DNA of 51,149 nt from Caldalkalibacillus thermarum (GCF_014644735.1 NZ_BMKZ01000022.1:1-51149); one strand, 5' to 3'. Positions 25,032 through 34,275 are shown, counted from the stretch's first letter. Numbers and translations: made by a program. Notes: generated by a model from the letters alone, not told the origin.

Positions 25032-26762
25032 ATGTCCTTGATCAAAACCTTTATTGTCCGGCGCCAGGTCATTCTGATGGGGATGCTTTCCTTGGGCTTA
25101 AGTTTAGTGATCATTGGCCAGGCGTATCTGATCGTGGGGATCATCAGCGCACTCTTCTTAGATGGTGCTCCTGTTCAAGCGCTCGGTTCGTTGTTGCTCT
25201 TGCTGTTTGTCGTGATCACCCTGCGTGCGGTGCTCGCCTATCTTAACGGCCGGGTGGGTATCCAGTTGGCGGAGGTGGCCAAAACAGGCCTGCGCCAGCA
25301 TGTGCTTCGGCACCTGTTGCAAACGCCCTTTGAACTGGCCGGCCAAGGCCGGACCGGAGAAAAAGTGAGTGTGCTCTTAAGCGTCGTCGACAAAGTGGAC
25401 CCTTACTACCGGGATTATTTGCCCAATCTGATTCGGGCCACTGTTGTGCCTTTGTGCCTGTTGACCGCCATCACGGTGGCTAACTGGCCCTCTGCCCTGA
25501 TTATAGTCATCACCGCCCCTTTTATTCCCATTTTCATGGCCATTATCGGCCAGAGGACCAAAGAACAGTCAGAGCAACAATTGCAAGCTTTAGCTGCTTT
25601 CTCCGGCCGTTTTCTCGATTCGTTACAAGGTTTGCCCACGCTGAAGCTGTTCGGCCGGGCTAAAGAGGAAAAACAGAAAATTAAGGCCCACAGCATCCGC
25701 TTCCGCGAGGCCACTTTAGGGGTGCTTTCGGTCGCCTTTACATCTGCGTTCATGATGGAATTGATTGCCATGCTCAGCATGGGGCTCATTGCCCTGCAAC
25801 TGGCCATCAGTCTGATCATGTTTGAAACCATCAGCTTTCAAAACGCGTTTTTTGTCTTATTGTTGGCCCCTGAGTTTTATCTGGCCTTAAAAGAGTTAAG
25901 CAGTGCCTTTCACACCGGGCGGGAAAGTATCACTGCGGCCAAAACCTTGGAAGAAAAACTGGGTGAAGCCAAGGAGGAGGTCCGCTGGGGGGATCAGCCA
26001 CTGGATCGTTTACCTCCAGAGCTGGAATTGAAAGGGGTGAGCGTAGCCTATCAAGGACGGCCGGTTTTAAAAAACATCACCGCAACCATTGCTGCCGGCC
26101 GTATGGTAGCCATTGTTGGTCCGAGCGGAGCGGGGAAAACCACGCTCTTAAGGGTGATCGCCGGCCTCGTTCCCGTCACAGACGGTCAGATCTTGATCAA
26201 TGGTCAGTCCCGGGAAAACGTCCGGGAAGAAGCGTGGTTTGATCAACTGAGCTATATTGCTCAACATCCGTACATTTTTTCCGGGTCCATCTATGACAAT
26301 GTCGCCCTGGCCAACAGAAAGGGTGCCTCCAAGAGAGAGGTGCTCAAGGCCATTGAGCAGGCGGGTCTGGCTGAGCTCGTCGCTCTCTTGGAACAAGGGA
26401 TCCAGACACCGATCGGTGAAGGGGGACGGGGTTTATCTGGCGGAGAAAAACAACGCCTCGCGCTGGCCCGGGCCTTTGTCAAACAACCATCCCTGGTGCT
26501 CTTTGATGAACCGACCAAAGGGCTGGATCTGAAAACAGAGCAAATCCTCTTGCAATCCATGTCCCAGTTGGCTAAAACGGCCACGGTGATCACGGTGGCC
26601 CACCGCCTTCACACCGTCAAACAAGCCGACTGGATACTCGTTTTGGATCAAGGTGAAGTGGTTGCTCAAGGAACCCATGCTGATTTAGAAGCGCATAGTC
26701 CCCATTATCGGCAGTTATTGGGTTTAGAAGAAGTTCGTGTTGAGGGGGGCAGAAAGGAATGA
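25032..26762 (+). CDS. cydD: ABC transporter CydD (cytochrome bd assembly)
   Basis: 576 residues; ATG 25032 follows AGAAGGGGTGG by about seven bases. Half-transporter of the CydDC heterodimer, which exports glutathione/cysteine or otherwise controls periplasmic-side redox and haem supply and is needed for cytochrome bd assembly. Six membrane segments fill the first 310 residues. The ATPase domain shows GPSGAGKTT (Walker A), LSGGEKQRLALARAF (signature) and LVLFDEPTKGLD (Walker B), followed by AHRLHT. It overlaps cydC by four bases. The cydABS genes lie 8 kb away on the other strand. Confidence 0.93.
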   Translation: MSLIKTFIVRRQVILMGMLSLGLSLVIIGQAYLIVGIISALFLDGAPVQALGSLLLLLFVVITLRAVLAYLNGRVGIQLAEVAKTGLRQHVLRHLLQTPFELAGQGRTGEKVSVLLSVVDKVDPYYRDYLPNLIRATVVPLCLLTAITVANWPSALIIVITAPFIPIFMAIIGQRTKEQSEQQLQALAAFSGRFLDSLQGLPTLKLFGRAKEEKQKIKAHSIRFREATLGVLSVAFTSAFMMELIAMLSMGLIALQLAISLIMFETISFQNAFFVLLLAPEFYLALKELSSAFHTGRESITAAKTLEEKLGEAKEEVRWGDQPLDRLPPELELKGVSVAYQGRPVLKNITATIAAGRMVAIVGPSGAGKTTLLRVIAGLVPVTDGQILINGQSRENVREEAWFDQLSYIAQHPYIFSGSIYDNVALANRKGASKREVLKAIEQAGLAELVALLEQGIQTPIGEGGRGLSGGEKQRLALARAFVKQPSLVLFDEPTKGLDLKTEQILLQSMSQLAKTATVITVAHRLHTVKQADWILVLDQGEVVAQGTHADLEAHSPHYRQLLGLEEVRVEGGRKE

Positions 26763-28513
26763 GAGACTTACAGCCCGTTTTGCGACACATCTGGCAAGAA
26801 AAGCGGGATGTGCTCTTGACGGTTTTGTTTGGTTGGGTCACTGGACTGGCGGCCGTCGGCTTATTTACAGCCAGCGGTTACCTGATTTCCCAAGCGGCTT
26901 TAAGCGTCCCTGTCTACGCTTTAATGGTGGTCATTGCCTCGGTGAAGTTGTTGGGTTTTATCCGGGCTATTGCCCGCTATCTGGAGCGCTACGTTTCCCA
27001 CCGGGCCACGTTTACCATTTTGAGCCGCATCCGCACACACTTTTTTGCACAATTGGAACGCCTCTCTCCCGTTCGTCTGCAACGGTTGCGCTCCGGAGAC
27101 TTGCTGTCCCGGGTGGTGACCGATGTGGAAGCGTTGCAACACTTTTTTTTAAGAATCTTTTACCCACCCGTTGTCTTGGTGCTCATTTTCCTGGCCACTG
27201 TGTCGTTTACCCTTTACTTTTCCTGGTGGCTGGCACTCTTGCTTTTGGTCGGACTGATCATGACAACGGTGATCTTGCCTGCTCTCTTTCATGTCTTGCG
27301 CCAAAAGAGGGAGCAAACGGCTCTAGAACAGCAGAGTCAATTGTCGGCAGAAGCGACGGAGCTGTTGTTCGGCTTTCAGGAGCTTAAGATTTATCGTCAA
27401 CTGGCGGAAAAAGAGAGGCAGTTTAAGCAGGCCAATGACACGCTGATTCAAACCCAGGCCCAGATACAAAAGCACGAACTGCTTCAACAAGTGGCAGACA
27501 AGTGGGTCGGCATGGTGACGGGTTTTGCGGTCTTGGCAGTGGGGGGATGGCTCATCACCAACGGTCAGCTGGAAGGTGTCTATTTGGCCATGTTTTTGCT
27601 TTTGACGTTAACTTTGTTTGAACATACGGCACCGATGGCCGCCTTTCCCAATTACTTTCGGGAAAATAAAGAAGCAGCCAGGCGGGTATTCAGCATTGGC
27701 CAGCAAAAAGAAGAAGAGCGGAAGCAGGAAGAAGAGACCTGCAAACCGGATAACGTTGTGCAGGTATCCCAACCGGCACATGTGTCTCTTGAGGGGCCGG
27801 TCGCTATTCGTTTTGAAGCGGTTTCGTTTACTTATCCAGGGGAAGGGCGTCCCGCTTTAAACAACGTCACTTTTGAAGTACCGGCTGGTTCAAAAACAGC
27901 TATTGTAGGGGCCAGCGGATCGGGGAAATCGACCGTTTTGCACTTAATCCTGGGCTTGGAACAGGCTTCTTCCGGCCAGATCTTGTTGAACGACATACCG
28001 ATTGACCAGCTCCAACCGGAGGTCATCTGGCAAAAAACGAATGCCGTTCTGCAGGAGCAGCACTTTTTTAGCGGCACAATACGGGATAATTTGCTGGCTG
28101 ATGTGGAGGACGACAAATTAATCGCCGCTTTACGCCAGGCCGGGCTTGATACTTTTTCGCTCGATCAGCCTGTCTTTGATCAAGGGGCTAACTTATCCGG
28201 GGGTGAAAAACAGCGTTTGTCCATCGCCAGAGTGCTTTTGCGTCAGGGCCAGTTGTGGTTGCTGGATGAACCCTTCTCATCCTTGGATTACCCGAGGGCC
28301 CAAAAGCTGATGGCTCAGCTGCTCGATGCCGCTCGAGACCAAACCTTTATTTACGTCAGTCACCATTTAAGCAACTTGGACATGATGGATCAGATTGTGG
28401 TTATGGACGAAGGTTCCGTCCAAGAACAAGGCACCTATGCGCAATTGATGAACAAAAGAGGAATGTTTTATCGGCTGAAGCAAGTGGAACAGGATGCACT
28501 GAATGACCGTTAA
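26759..28513 (+). CDS. cydC: ABC transporter CydC (cytochrome bd assembly)
   Basis: 584 residues; ATG overlaps the cydD stop (ATGA), so the two are translationally coupled. Membrane domain about 1-310 with KLLGFIRAIARYLERYVSHR, typical of CydC. ATPase domain with GASGSGKST, LSGGEKQRLSIARVL and LWLLDEPFSSLD, then the switch His in YVSHHLSN. A Glu/Gln/Lys-rich linker at about 315-335 separates the domains. Partner of CydD. No clear terminator follows, so read-through to the nos genes 200 bases downstream is possible. Confidence 0.93.
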   Translation: MRDLQPVLRHIWQEKRDVLLTVLFGWVTGLAAVGLFTASGYLISQAALSVPVYALMVVIASVKLLGFIRAIARYLERYVSHRATFTILSRIRTHFFAQLERLSPVRLQRLRSGDLLSRVVTDVEALQHFFLRIFYPPVVLVLIFLATVSFTLYFSWWLALLLLVGLIMTTVILPALFHVLRQKREQTALEQQSQLSAEATELLFGFQELKIYRQLAEKERQFKQANDTLIQTQAQIQKHELLQQVADKWVGMVTGFAVLAVGGWLITNGQLEGVYLAMFLLLTLTLFEHTAPMAAFPNYFRENKEAARRVFSIGQQKEEERKQEEETCKPDNVVQVSQPAHVSLEGPVAIRFEAVSFTYPGEGRPALNNVTFEVPAGSKTAIVGASGSGKSTVLHLILGLEQASSGQILLNDIPIDQLQPEVIWQKTNAVLQEQHFFSGTIRDNLLADVEDDKLIAALRQAGLDTFSLDQPVFDQGANLSGGEKQRLSIARVLLRQGQLWLLDEPFSSLDYPRAQKLMAQLLDAARDQTFIYVSHHLSNLDMMDQIVVMDEGSVQEQGTYAQLMNKRGMFYRLKQVEQDALNDR

Positions 28514-28715
28514 CCAGGATTTGTTCACAGTTTCGTTACAGTCATAGCCCGAAAGAGTCATGTTAAAGAGATTGGTCTTTGTCTATACTTTTGTTTAGGG
28601 CTAGCTCTTTTAGGTTCATCCATGTGATGTTTTGTGCTGTCGAACGTGAATGGGTGCACCAGTTTTTATTCAGACCACTTATGATTAAACAGCGTTTGAA
28701 AGGTTGTTTGTCATC

Positions 28716-30056
28716 ATGTGCCATGACTTGCGGACTATATGTGTTGTACTCATGATCGCTGGCGCGCTGCTTACGCTCGGACGGCTCACCGTTAGCGCTG
28801 AACAACATGCGGGACTTTCAAGTATCCAAGCCCTGATTGATGCGGCTGAACCTTATGACACGGTGCGCATACCGGCCGGCTCTTACAACGAGTCGCTTGT
28901 CATTACGAAACCGCTGACGCTCAAAGGAGACGGGGAAGTGATTATTACCGCCGTGGACAAACAACCCGTCATGACAATTGAAACGGATCACGTTGAGGTG
29001 ACCGGTCTTGTGCTGATTCAACCGGTTACTGCTGCTGATGCCACGGCCATTTTAGCCTACGGAAATAATCACAGGTTCCATCATTTGCGGATTGAAACGC
29101 AAGGCACAGGTATTAGGGCAGAAGGCACACAGAACTTCGTTATCGCTCATAATGAAATCGTTGGCGAAAAATCGAGTGACATGAGCCGGCGTGGACATGG
29201 CGTTGAAATTTGGTTCTCACACGGTACACACGTGCACAGCAACGTTCTTCGCTGGGTGCGTGACGGGGTGTATGTGGAACGTAGCTCAGCTGTAAAAATT
29301 AAAAACAACGATATCGAGCGGTCCCGATACGGTATCCATCTCATGTTTACTCAGGATACGGTCGTTTCTCACAACCGGGCCAACCATAACATTGTCGGCG
29401 GAATGATCATGGGAACCCAACGCTCCAAAGTCACACACAACGAGTTTCGCTGGAACTACTTTCATGTCAATGCAAAGGGGCTATTGCTCTACGACGAAAC
29501 GGAAACAGAAGTGAGCCATAACTTTATCGAACACAATCTTGTCGGCCTCTTCATTGATGATTCGCAGCACAACACCATTCACAGCAACCAAATTGCCTCC
29601 AACGTCATTGGTTTACAGTTAGACGGCGCTAACGACAACAAGATCTTCAACAATACGATTATGGCTAATGTCACTGCCGCTCAAGCGCAGCAAAGTGCAA
29701 ACAATGTGGTGTACGCCAATTATTGGGATGTTCAAGGCATCGATATAACCGGCGATGGGTTGAGTGAGGTGCCCTTTGAAGCTGATCCGTTTCTGCAGCA
29801 AATGGTGGATCAACACCCGGCAGCTCAAATATTGGTCGGCTCACCCGGATTGCCTTTCTTGCAGCAACTGTTCAAAACGGATACGAGCGGCTGGTTGCGT
29901 GATGAACAGCCTTTAACTCAACCGACTAATCTTGAGTTTCCTGCCCGATCGGCTGAACCATCCGTCGGCGAATGGAACCATAAGCCTTGGTTGTACAGCA
30001 TCATATTTGTATTATCCGGGATGCTTATTATTTACTTAGGAGGTTGGCGGAAATGA
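28716..30056 (+). CDS. nosD: NosD, copper-site maturation protein
   Basis: 446 residues; ATG 28716 is preferred over TTG 28704, which touches the AAAGG site. Secreted beta-helix protein: signal peptide (ICVVLMIAGALLTLGRLTVS), many Asn-rich parallel beta-helix turns (HSNVLRWVRDGVYVERS, NNDIERSRYGIHLMF, HNFIEHNLVGLFIDDS) and a C-terminal membrane segment (LYSIIFVLSGMLIIYLG). NosD works with NosF and NosY in supplying copper and sulfide for the CuZ/CuA sites of nitrous oxide reductase. First gene of nosD-nosL-nosY-nosF; it overlaps nosL by four bases. No nosZ is present in the window. Confidence 0.92.
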   Translation: MCHDLRTICVVLMIAGALLTLGRLTVSAEQHAGLSSIQALIDAAEPYDTVRIPAGSYNESLVITKPLTLKGDGEVIITAVDKQPVMTIETDHVEVTGLVLIQPVTAADATAILAYGNNHRFHHLRIETQGTGIRAEGTQNFVIAHNEIVGEKSSDMSRRGHGVEIWFSHGTHVHSNVLRWVRDGVYVERSSAVKIKNNDIERSRYGIHLMFTQDTVVSHNRANHNIVGGMIMGTQRSKVTHNEFRWNYFHVNAKGLLLYDETETEVSHNFIEHNLVGLFIDDSQHNTIHSNQIASNVIGLQLDGANDNKIFNNTIMANVTAAQAQQSANNVVYANYWDVQGIDITGDGLSEVPFEADPFLQQMVDQHPAAQILVGSPGLPFLQQLFKTDTSGWLRDEQPLTQPTNLEFPARSAEPSVGEWNHKPWLYSIIFVLSGMLIIYLGGWRK

Positions 30057-30691
30057 AAAAAGCAGTCCTTGTACTTAGTTTACTAGCATTGATTCTGGTT
30101 ACAGCCGCCTGTCAGGAAAAGGAATTACCACAGCCACAAGCGATCACTGAGCTGGATCAATGTGAAGTTTGCCACATGATGGTGCCTGACGATTATAACA
30201 CGACACAAATCATTTTAGAAAACGGTCGCGTGCTTAAGTTTGACGACATCGGCTGTATGTTTGAATGGGAAAAAACACATGGTGATGATGATATCGCCGT
30301 ACGCTATGTGCGTGATTATTTGACCGAGGAATGGATCGTGCTGGAAGAAGCCGTTTTTGCCTATGATTCATCCTTTGTAACTGCAATGGCCTACAACGTT
30401 TTATCGTTTAAACATCAAGATGAAGCGGAGCAATTTATAGAGGAACAAGGCACTGGCGTCCTGTTGACTGTTGACGATCTGTATAACCATCATTGGGAAC
30501 GCAACATGGAGATGATGAAACAGTTAAAACAGGAACATGGTCATACAGACCACAAGCACGGTGAACACGGGGAAATGATGGAGAAAAAGCATCAAGACGA
30601 ACATCACGATCACAGCCACAGCCACGACCATGACGAGCCTAACGAACATGATGCACATGACCATGATGATGATCATGAGGATCAAAACTAA
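30053..30691 (+). CDS. nosL: NosL, copper-binding lipoprotein
   Basis: 212 residues; start ATG overlaps the nosD stop and has AGGAGG upstream. Lipoprotein signal with lipobox LVTAAC, so it is anchored outside the membrane. The copper motif is CEVCHMMVPDD with FDDIGCMFEWEK further on, as in NosL, a Cu(I) chaperone for nitrous oxide reductase. Unusual is a tail of about 50 residues after about residue 160, with some sixteen His among Asp, Glu and Lys, as in metal buffers. The tail could store copper, nickel or zinc. It begins after the conserved domain ends, so it looks like an added extension. Confidence 0.92.
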   Translation: MKKAVLVLSLLALILVTAACQEKELPQPQAITELDQCEVCHMMVPDDYNTTQIILENGRVLKFDDIGCMFEWEKTHGDDDIAVRYVRDYLTEEWIVLEEAVFAYDSSFVTAMAYNVLSFKHQDEAEQFIEEQGTGVLLTVDDLYNHHWERNMEMMKQLKQEHGHTDHKHGEHGEMMEKKHQDEHHDHSHSHDHDEPNEHDAHDHDDDHEDQN

Positions 30692-30713
30692 ACGTGGGTA
30701 AGGATGGCAAGCG

Positions 30714-31541
30714 TTGGTTTTAAAAACGTTTATTCTCTATGAATTAAAAATTGCTTTGCGCCAGATGTGGGGATATATGTTTGTAGCCATCATGCTTGTC
30801 TTTGCGCTGGCGATCTGGCTGATTCAACTTGGGATAGGAGACGCAGCGATTGCCTCCTATACGCAGGCAGCAGGGGCGATGATCAATTTACTCCTGTACA
30901 TTGTCCCCCTGTTTGCCTTATTAACCGGTTCGTTTTCTGTGGCCGGTGAATGGGAAGACGGGAGATGGTCTTTATTAGCCTCCTATCCGATTTCCTCGTT
31001 CTCCTTTTTACTGGGCAAGTTTATCGCCTTAAGCCTGTTGCTGTCAGCCTACAGCATGCTCGTTCTCGGTTTGTTTAGCTTGCTCGGCGTCATCTTCGAC
31101 CGGCCTGTCGCCTCAACATTATTTATGGCGGCCATTATTTTTGCCATTTTGCTATCGGTTTTGTTTTTAGCGCTGGCGATCATGGTCGGTGCCGTGTCCA
31201 AAAACCGCTGGCAAGCCTTCAGTATGAGCGTTGGATTATGGTTTGTGTTGATCATTGCCTGGCCTGTTGTAGTGCTAGCCATGGTCAATCAGTTGCCGTA
31301 TTTGTGGACACAACCGGCTCTCGAAATCTTGACAATGTTAAACCCGGCTGAACTAGTGCGTCTGTACACCACTGTTCACCATGGTGGCGGATATATGTTC
31401 GGTCCACACTATTATGACTGGATGTCATGGATACACTCACCATTCGGTACGTTGCAGTTTGCCGGTATTGCTCTATTATGGTGTGGCATCCATTTAGGCG
31501 TTGGGATATATTTTTGGGAGAAAAAGCGAAACGCGAAGTAG
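30714..31541 (+). CDS. nosY: NosY-type ABC transporter permease
   Basis: 275 residues from TTG, which has AGGATGG about seven bases upstream. Six membrane segments (roughly 20-40, 55-80, 100-130, 140-165, 175-205, 240-265) and the SVAGEWEDGRWSLLASYPIS loop typical of NosY/ABC-2 permeases. It should form the membrane part of the NosFY transporter with the ATPase encoded next. Known NosFY moves a sulfur species for the CuZ cluster. Fourteen kilobases of this neighbourhood are devoted to respiration. Confidence 0.88.
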   Translation: MVLKTFILYELKIALRQMWGYMFVAIMLVFALAIWLIQLGIGDAAIASYTQAAGAMINLLLYIVPLFALLTGSFSVAGEWEDGRWSLLASYPISSFSFLLGKFIALSLLLSAYSMLVLGLFSLLGVIFDRPVASTLFMAAIIFAILLSVLFLALAIMVGAVSKNRWQAFSMSVGLWFVLIIAWPVVVLAMVNQLPYLWTQPALEILTMLNPAELVRLYTTVHHGGGYMFGPHYYDWMSWIHSPFGTLQFAGIALLWCGIHLGVGIYFWEKKRNAK

Positions 31542-31596
31542 GACTTGGCTATAGGCCGTCCGGCCATAGCAGAGATTTCATGAATAGGTGATCATG

Positions 31597-32340
31597 ATGC
31601 CATCTTTTGTCTCCATCAACCATTTACAAAAAGTATACGGGGGACAAACGGTGCTCAACATTCCGCACTTGGAGCTTGACCGTGGGGAAATTGTAGCGGT
31701 GTGCGGAGGCAACGGCGCCGGAAAAAGCACCTTGCTCAAAATGATAGCTGGCATACTTCAGCCGACACAGGGCGATGTCATCGTCAATGGACTGAGCCGT
31801 TCCCAAGTCGGCCAACCGGACCGTAAAAAGCAATACTTGAAACAGATTGGCTACATGCCCGATGATTTCCAGGCCAACATTCCCCTAACAGTGAGCGAAC
31901 TGTTGCACTTCTACGCCCGCTTGCTCGGAGAACCGGAGCATAAAGCGGACGGCTTGCTTGACCTTGTGGAATTGTCGGAACATAAACAGAAAAAATTTAC
32001 TCAGCTTTCAAAAGGAATGCGCCAGCGGTTCTTGTTGGCTCAGTCATTGCTCGCTTCACCGCCGCTCCTCCTCTTTGATGAGCCGACGAACGGACTTGAT
32101 CCGCTGTGGACCCGTTTTTTTGCTGAATGTTGTCTCCACCTGCAAGAAGACGGTCATACGGTTATTTTCTCCACCCATGATTTGCACATCGCTAAAGAGA
32201 TCGCTGACCGGATCGTGTTTATACACAAAGGAAATATTATTGACGACGGAACGGTGAAGTATTTTACTGAGCAGTATGGAACTGAAGACTTGTATGAGAT
32301 TTTCCAGACGATGGTACTTGATCTGGAACAGCAAAAATAA
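31597..32340 (+). CDS. nosF: NosF ABC transporter ATPase
   Basis: 247 residues from ATG 31597 (AGGTG six bases upstream; ATG 31594 or GTG 31588 also possible). ATPase of the NosFY transporter. Walker A is CGGNGAGKSTLL, signature LSKGMRQRFLLAQ, Walker B LLLFDEPTNGLDP, switch His in FSTHDLH. It lacks membrane segments and works with NosY. It is followed at 21 bases by the sensor kinase gene, so the operon appears to run nosD-L-Y-F-kinase-regulator. Confidence 0.9.
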   Translation: MPSFVSINHLQKVYGGQTVLNIPHLELDRGEIVAVCGGNGAGKSTLLKMIAGILQPTQGDVIVNGLSRSQVGQPDRKKQYLKQIGYMPDDFQANIPLTVSELLHFYARLLGEPEHKADGLLDLVELSEHKQKKFTQLSKGMRQRFLLAQSLLASPPLLLFDEPTNGLDPLWTRFFAECCLHLQEDGHTVIFSTHDLHIAKEIADRIVFIHKGNIIDDGTVKYFTEQYGTEDLYEIFQTMVLDLEQQK

Positions 32341-32361
32341 ACCGGTGCAGAAAGTGGGAAA

Positions 32362-33273
32362 ATGATGAATCATGAGCTCAAATCCTATCAACGCATTAAA
32401 TGGTTGATCCTGCTCATCCCGACCATCACGGTAGGTATTTGGGAACTGGTGCGACACACGCCGTACATGTTGGAACGGTTGTCGATGGAAGCAGGAAACT
32501 GGCTGACTCCCGTCATTGTCTTCGCCGTGACGATGATCTTTGTGCGCCGGCTGTTTCAGGCCCTGGAAACGTTACAACACAAATTGGAAGAAGAAAAAAC
32601 GAAAAAAGCGATGTTGGAGGAAAGGGAGAAGCTGGCCAGACAACTGCATGACGGCGTCGCCCAATCGCTGTTTCTGCTTGGTGTCAAATGCGAACAGTGG
32701 CAAGCGCGTGTGCCGGAGCTCTCTGGTGATCAAACCTACTGTCACATCCGCCAGCTCATCCGGCACATCCATGATGATGTGCGTCAAGCCATCGTCAGTC
32801 TGCGGCAAGGCATATCTGTCGAAGAATGGCCATGGACCCAGTCAGTACATGAATTAATTGAACGGTTTGAGCGGGAATCCGGCCTGACCGTGCAGCTCGA
32901 TTGGCGCTTGGCAGAGGAGCATCTCAGTGCCAAGGAGAAAGTTGAACTGTATGCCTGTCTGCAGGAGGCACTGGTCAATATTCACAAGCATGCTCAGGCC
33001 TCAATGGTCAATATCGAGGCTTATGAGGAGGATGGCAACTGGCTGTGTCGTGTGACCGATGACGGGCGCGGGCTGTCCGTTAATCCGCCGTTTGAATCGG
33101 AACGGGGGTTTGGAACGAAAATTATGCGTGACCGGGCCGCTGAAATGGGCTGGACGATCACCTGGCATTCCCGTGAGACCGGTACTGAAGTGATCATCAG
33201 AAAAGAGGGTCAAGGAGGAAAAGGCGATGCGTCCAAACAGAGACAGTCCGTTAAACATCCTGATCGTGGATGA
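32362..33273 (+). CDS. NarL-type sensor histidine kinase
   Basis: 303 residues. Two N-terminal membrane helices (about 13-27 and 47-62) with a short external loop, a coiled-coil (LETLQHKLEEEKTKKAMLEE), the HisKA_3 phosphoacceptor motif REKLARQLHDGVAQSLFLLG and a HATPase_c domain (CLQEALVNIHKHAQAS, VTDDGRGL, GFGTKIMRDRA). No extracellular or PAS sensor domain is seen, so sensing occurs in or at the membrane, as in LiaS/DesK-like intramembrane kinases. It overlaps the response-regulator gene by 47 bases. The ligand could relate to respiration, copper or membrane state. Confidence 0.88.
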   Translation: MMNHELKSYQRIKWLILLIPTITVGIWELVRHTPYMLERLSMEAGNWLTPVIVFAVTMIFVRRLFQALETLQHKLEEEKTKKAMLEEREKLARQLHDGVAQSLFLLGVKCEQWQARVPELSGDQTYCHIRQLIRHIHDDVRQAIVSLRQGISVEEWPWTQSVHELIERFERESGLTVQLDWRLAEEHLSAKEKVELYACLQEALVNIHKHAQASMVNIEAYEEDGNWLCRVTDDGRGLSVNPPFESERGFGTKIMRDRAAEMGWTITWHSRETGTEVIIRKEGQGGKGDASKQRQSVKHPDRG

Positions 33274-33895
33274 TGCGAAACATGCCAGGGAAGCGATGCG
33301 CAACATCATCGACATGCATGACGATATGGTCGTGATCGGGGAAGCCAAAAGCGGGGAAGAAGCCATCACCTTGGCTGAACAGCTGATGCCCGATTTGATT
33401 CTCATGGATATTCATCTGCCTGATATCGATGGGTTGCACGCCACGCGTATCATAAAAGGACATTTTCCAGCAATCAAGGTGGTGATCGTCACCGTCTCCG
33501 ATGATGCCGCCAATTTGCTGGAGGCCCTCAAATGCGGTGCTCAAGGCTATCTCCTCAAACACCTGACGTCATCGACCTGGTATGAATGTTTACAAGCGTT
33601 TATCCGTGACGAAGTCCCTCTGTCCCGGACGTTGGCCAGCCAAATTCTGAATGAATTTAACCGAAAAAAAGAAGGGACGAGTGAGGAGCGACAGCCCTTA
33701 ACCCACCGGGAGCGGGAAGTGCTGCATCTGGTAGCATTAGGTTTGACAAACAAAGAGATCGCCGGGAAGCTTCACCTTTCTGAATATACGGTGAAAAATC
33801 ATCTGAAGAACATCATGCAAAAACTGCATCTCAATAATCGCGTACAATTAACGCGCTATGCGTATGAACAAGGACTCTATCCGCCTAAAAATTAA
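33227..33895 (+). CDS. NarL/FixJ-family response regulator
   Basis: 222 residues. Receiver domain at 10-125 with phosphoacceptor Asp in LILMDIHLPDIDG and the acidic pair in ILIVDDAK; switch residues VTVSDDA and a KHLTSS Lys. The C-terminal LuxR-type HTH reads LTHREREVLHLVALGLTNKEIA, then LHLSEYTVKNHLKNIMQKL. Its translation starts inside the kinase gene (47-base overlap), which couples the pair. Probably controls the upstream nos genes or the divergent cyd genes (inference from position). Confidence 0.92.
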   Translation: MRPNRDSPLNILIVDDAKHAREAMRNIIDMHDDMVVIGEAKSGEEAITLAEQLMPDLILMDIHLPDIDGLHATRIIKGHFPAIKVVIVTVSDDAANLLEALKCGAQGYLLKHLTSSTWYECLQAFIRDEVPLSRTLASQILNEFNRKKEGTSEERQPLTHREREVLHLVALGLTNKEIAGKLHLSEYTVKNHLKNIMQKLHLNNRVQLTRYAYEQGLYPPKN

Positions 33896-33951
33896 AAATT
33901 CAGAACCGAATCGTCCGTGAGCATTTTATCGGTGCTCAACCCGTGGAGGAA

Positions 33952-33988
33952 GCGCAAATTTACCGTTATGATAGCGTTAAATTTGTGC
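33952..33988. other. Inverted repeat after the response regulator
   Basis: GCGCAAATTTA and TAAATTTGTGC form an 11-bp stem (one G-T) with a 15-base loop. No T tract follows, so it may be an mRNA 3' structure. Confidence 0.4.
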
Positions 33989-34058
33989 CCACTAAAGATG
34001 AGGACATTTAAACGACATCTCCTTATTCAAGCAGACATAAAAAAAGCAGACATAGAAC

Positions 34059-34088
34059 AGGACCTGTCTCATATGCGGGACAGGTCCT
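34059..34088. other. Perfect 10-bp inverted repeat between convergent operons
   Basis: AGGACCTGTC/GACAGGTCCT with a 10-base loop. On the minus strand a T run follows only about 14 bases later. Probable weak terminator of the cyd operon. The rest of 33896-34161 shows no gene I can support. Confidence 0.45.
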
Positions 34089-34161
34089 CACTGTTTGGCG
34101 TCAATGCCACCCAATACATTTTGCAGAGAGAACCGTGTGCTTGTATGCTTCCTTGCCAGCC

Positions 34162-34260
34162 TTAATCTTCAGGTGATTGTTTTAAAGCCGCATAAAAGGC
34201 GAAAACGATGCTCAAGCCCAAGACGATAAACGGTGCATAATAAATGAGAACATCATTCAT
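34162..34260 (-). CDS. cydS: CydS, small third subunit of cytochrome bd
   Basis: 32 residues, MNDVLIYYAPFIVLGLSIVF followed by AFYAALKQSPED: a single membrane helix with a short polar tail. It starts 15 bases after cydB, with GGGGGG six bases before ATG 34260 (an in-frame ATG at 34266 touches that site). Length and pattern (YAP then a hydrophobic stretch ending in a charged tail) resemble the 33-residue CydS seen in the Geobacillus cytochrome bd structure, where it shields haem b558 and stabilises CydA. Too small for automated gene finders, so easily missed. Confidence 0.82.
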   Translation of the reverse strand: MNDVLIYYAPFIVLGLSIVFAFYAALKQSPED

Positions 34261-34275
34261 CTGCATCCCCCCGCA

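Noticed and set aside
33917-34165. 82-codon plus-strand frame after the response regulator
   Set aside because: It runs through two inverted repeats and antisense to the end of cydS, has no convincing ribosome binding site, and its composition does not look like a protein.
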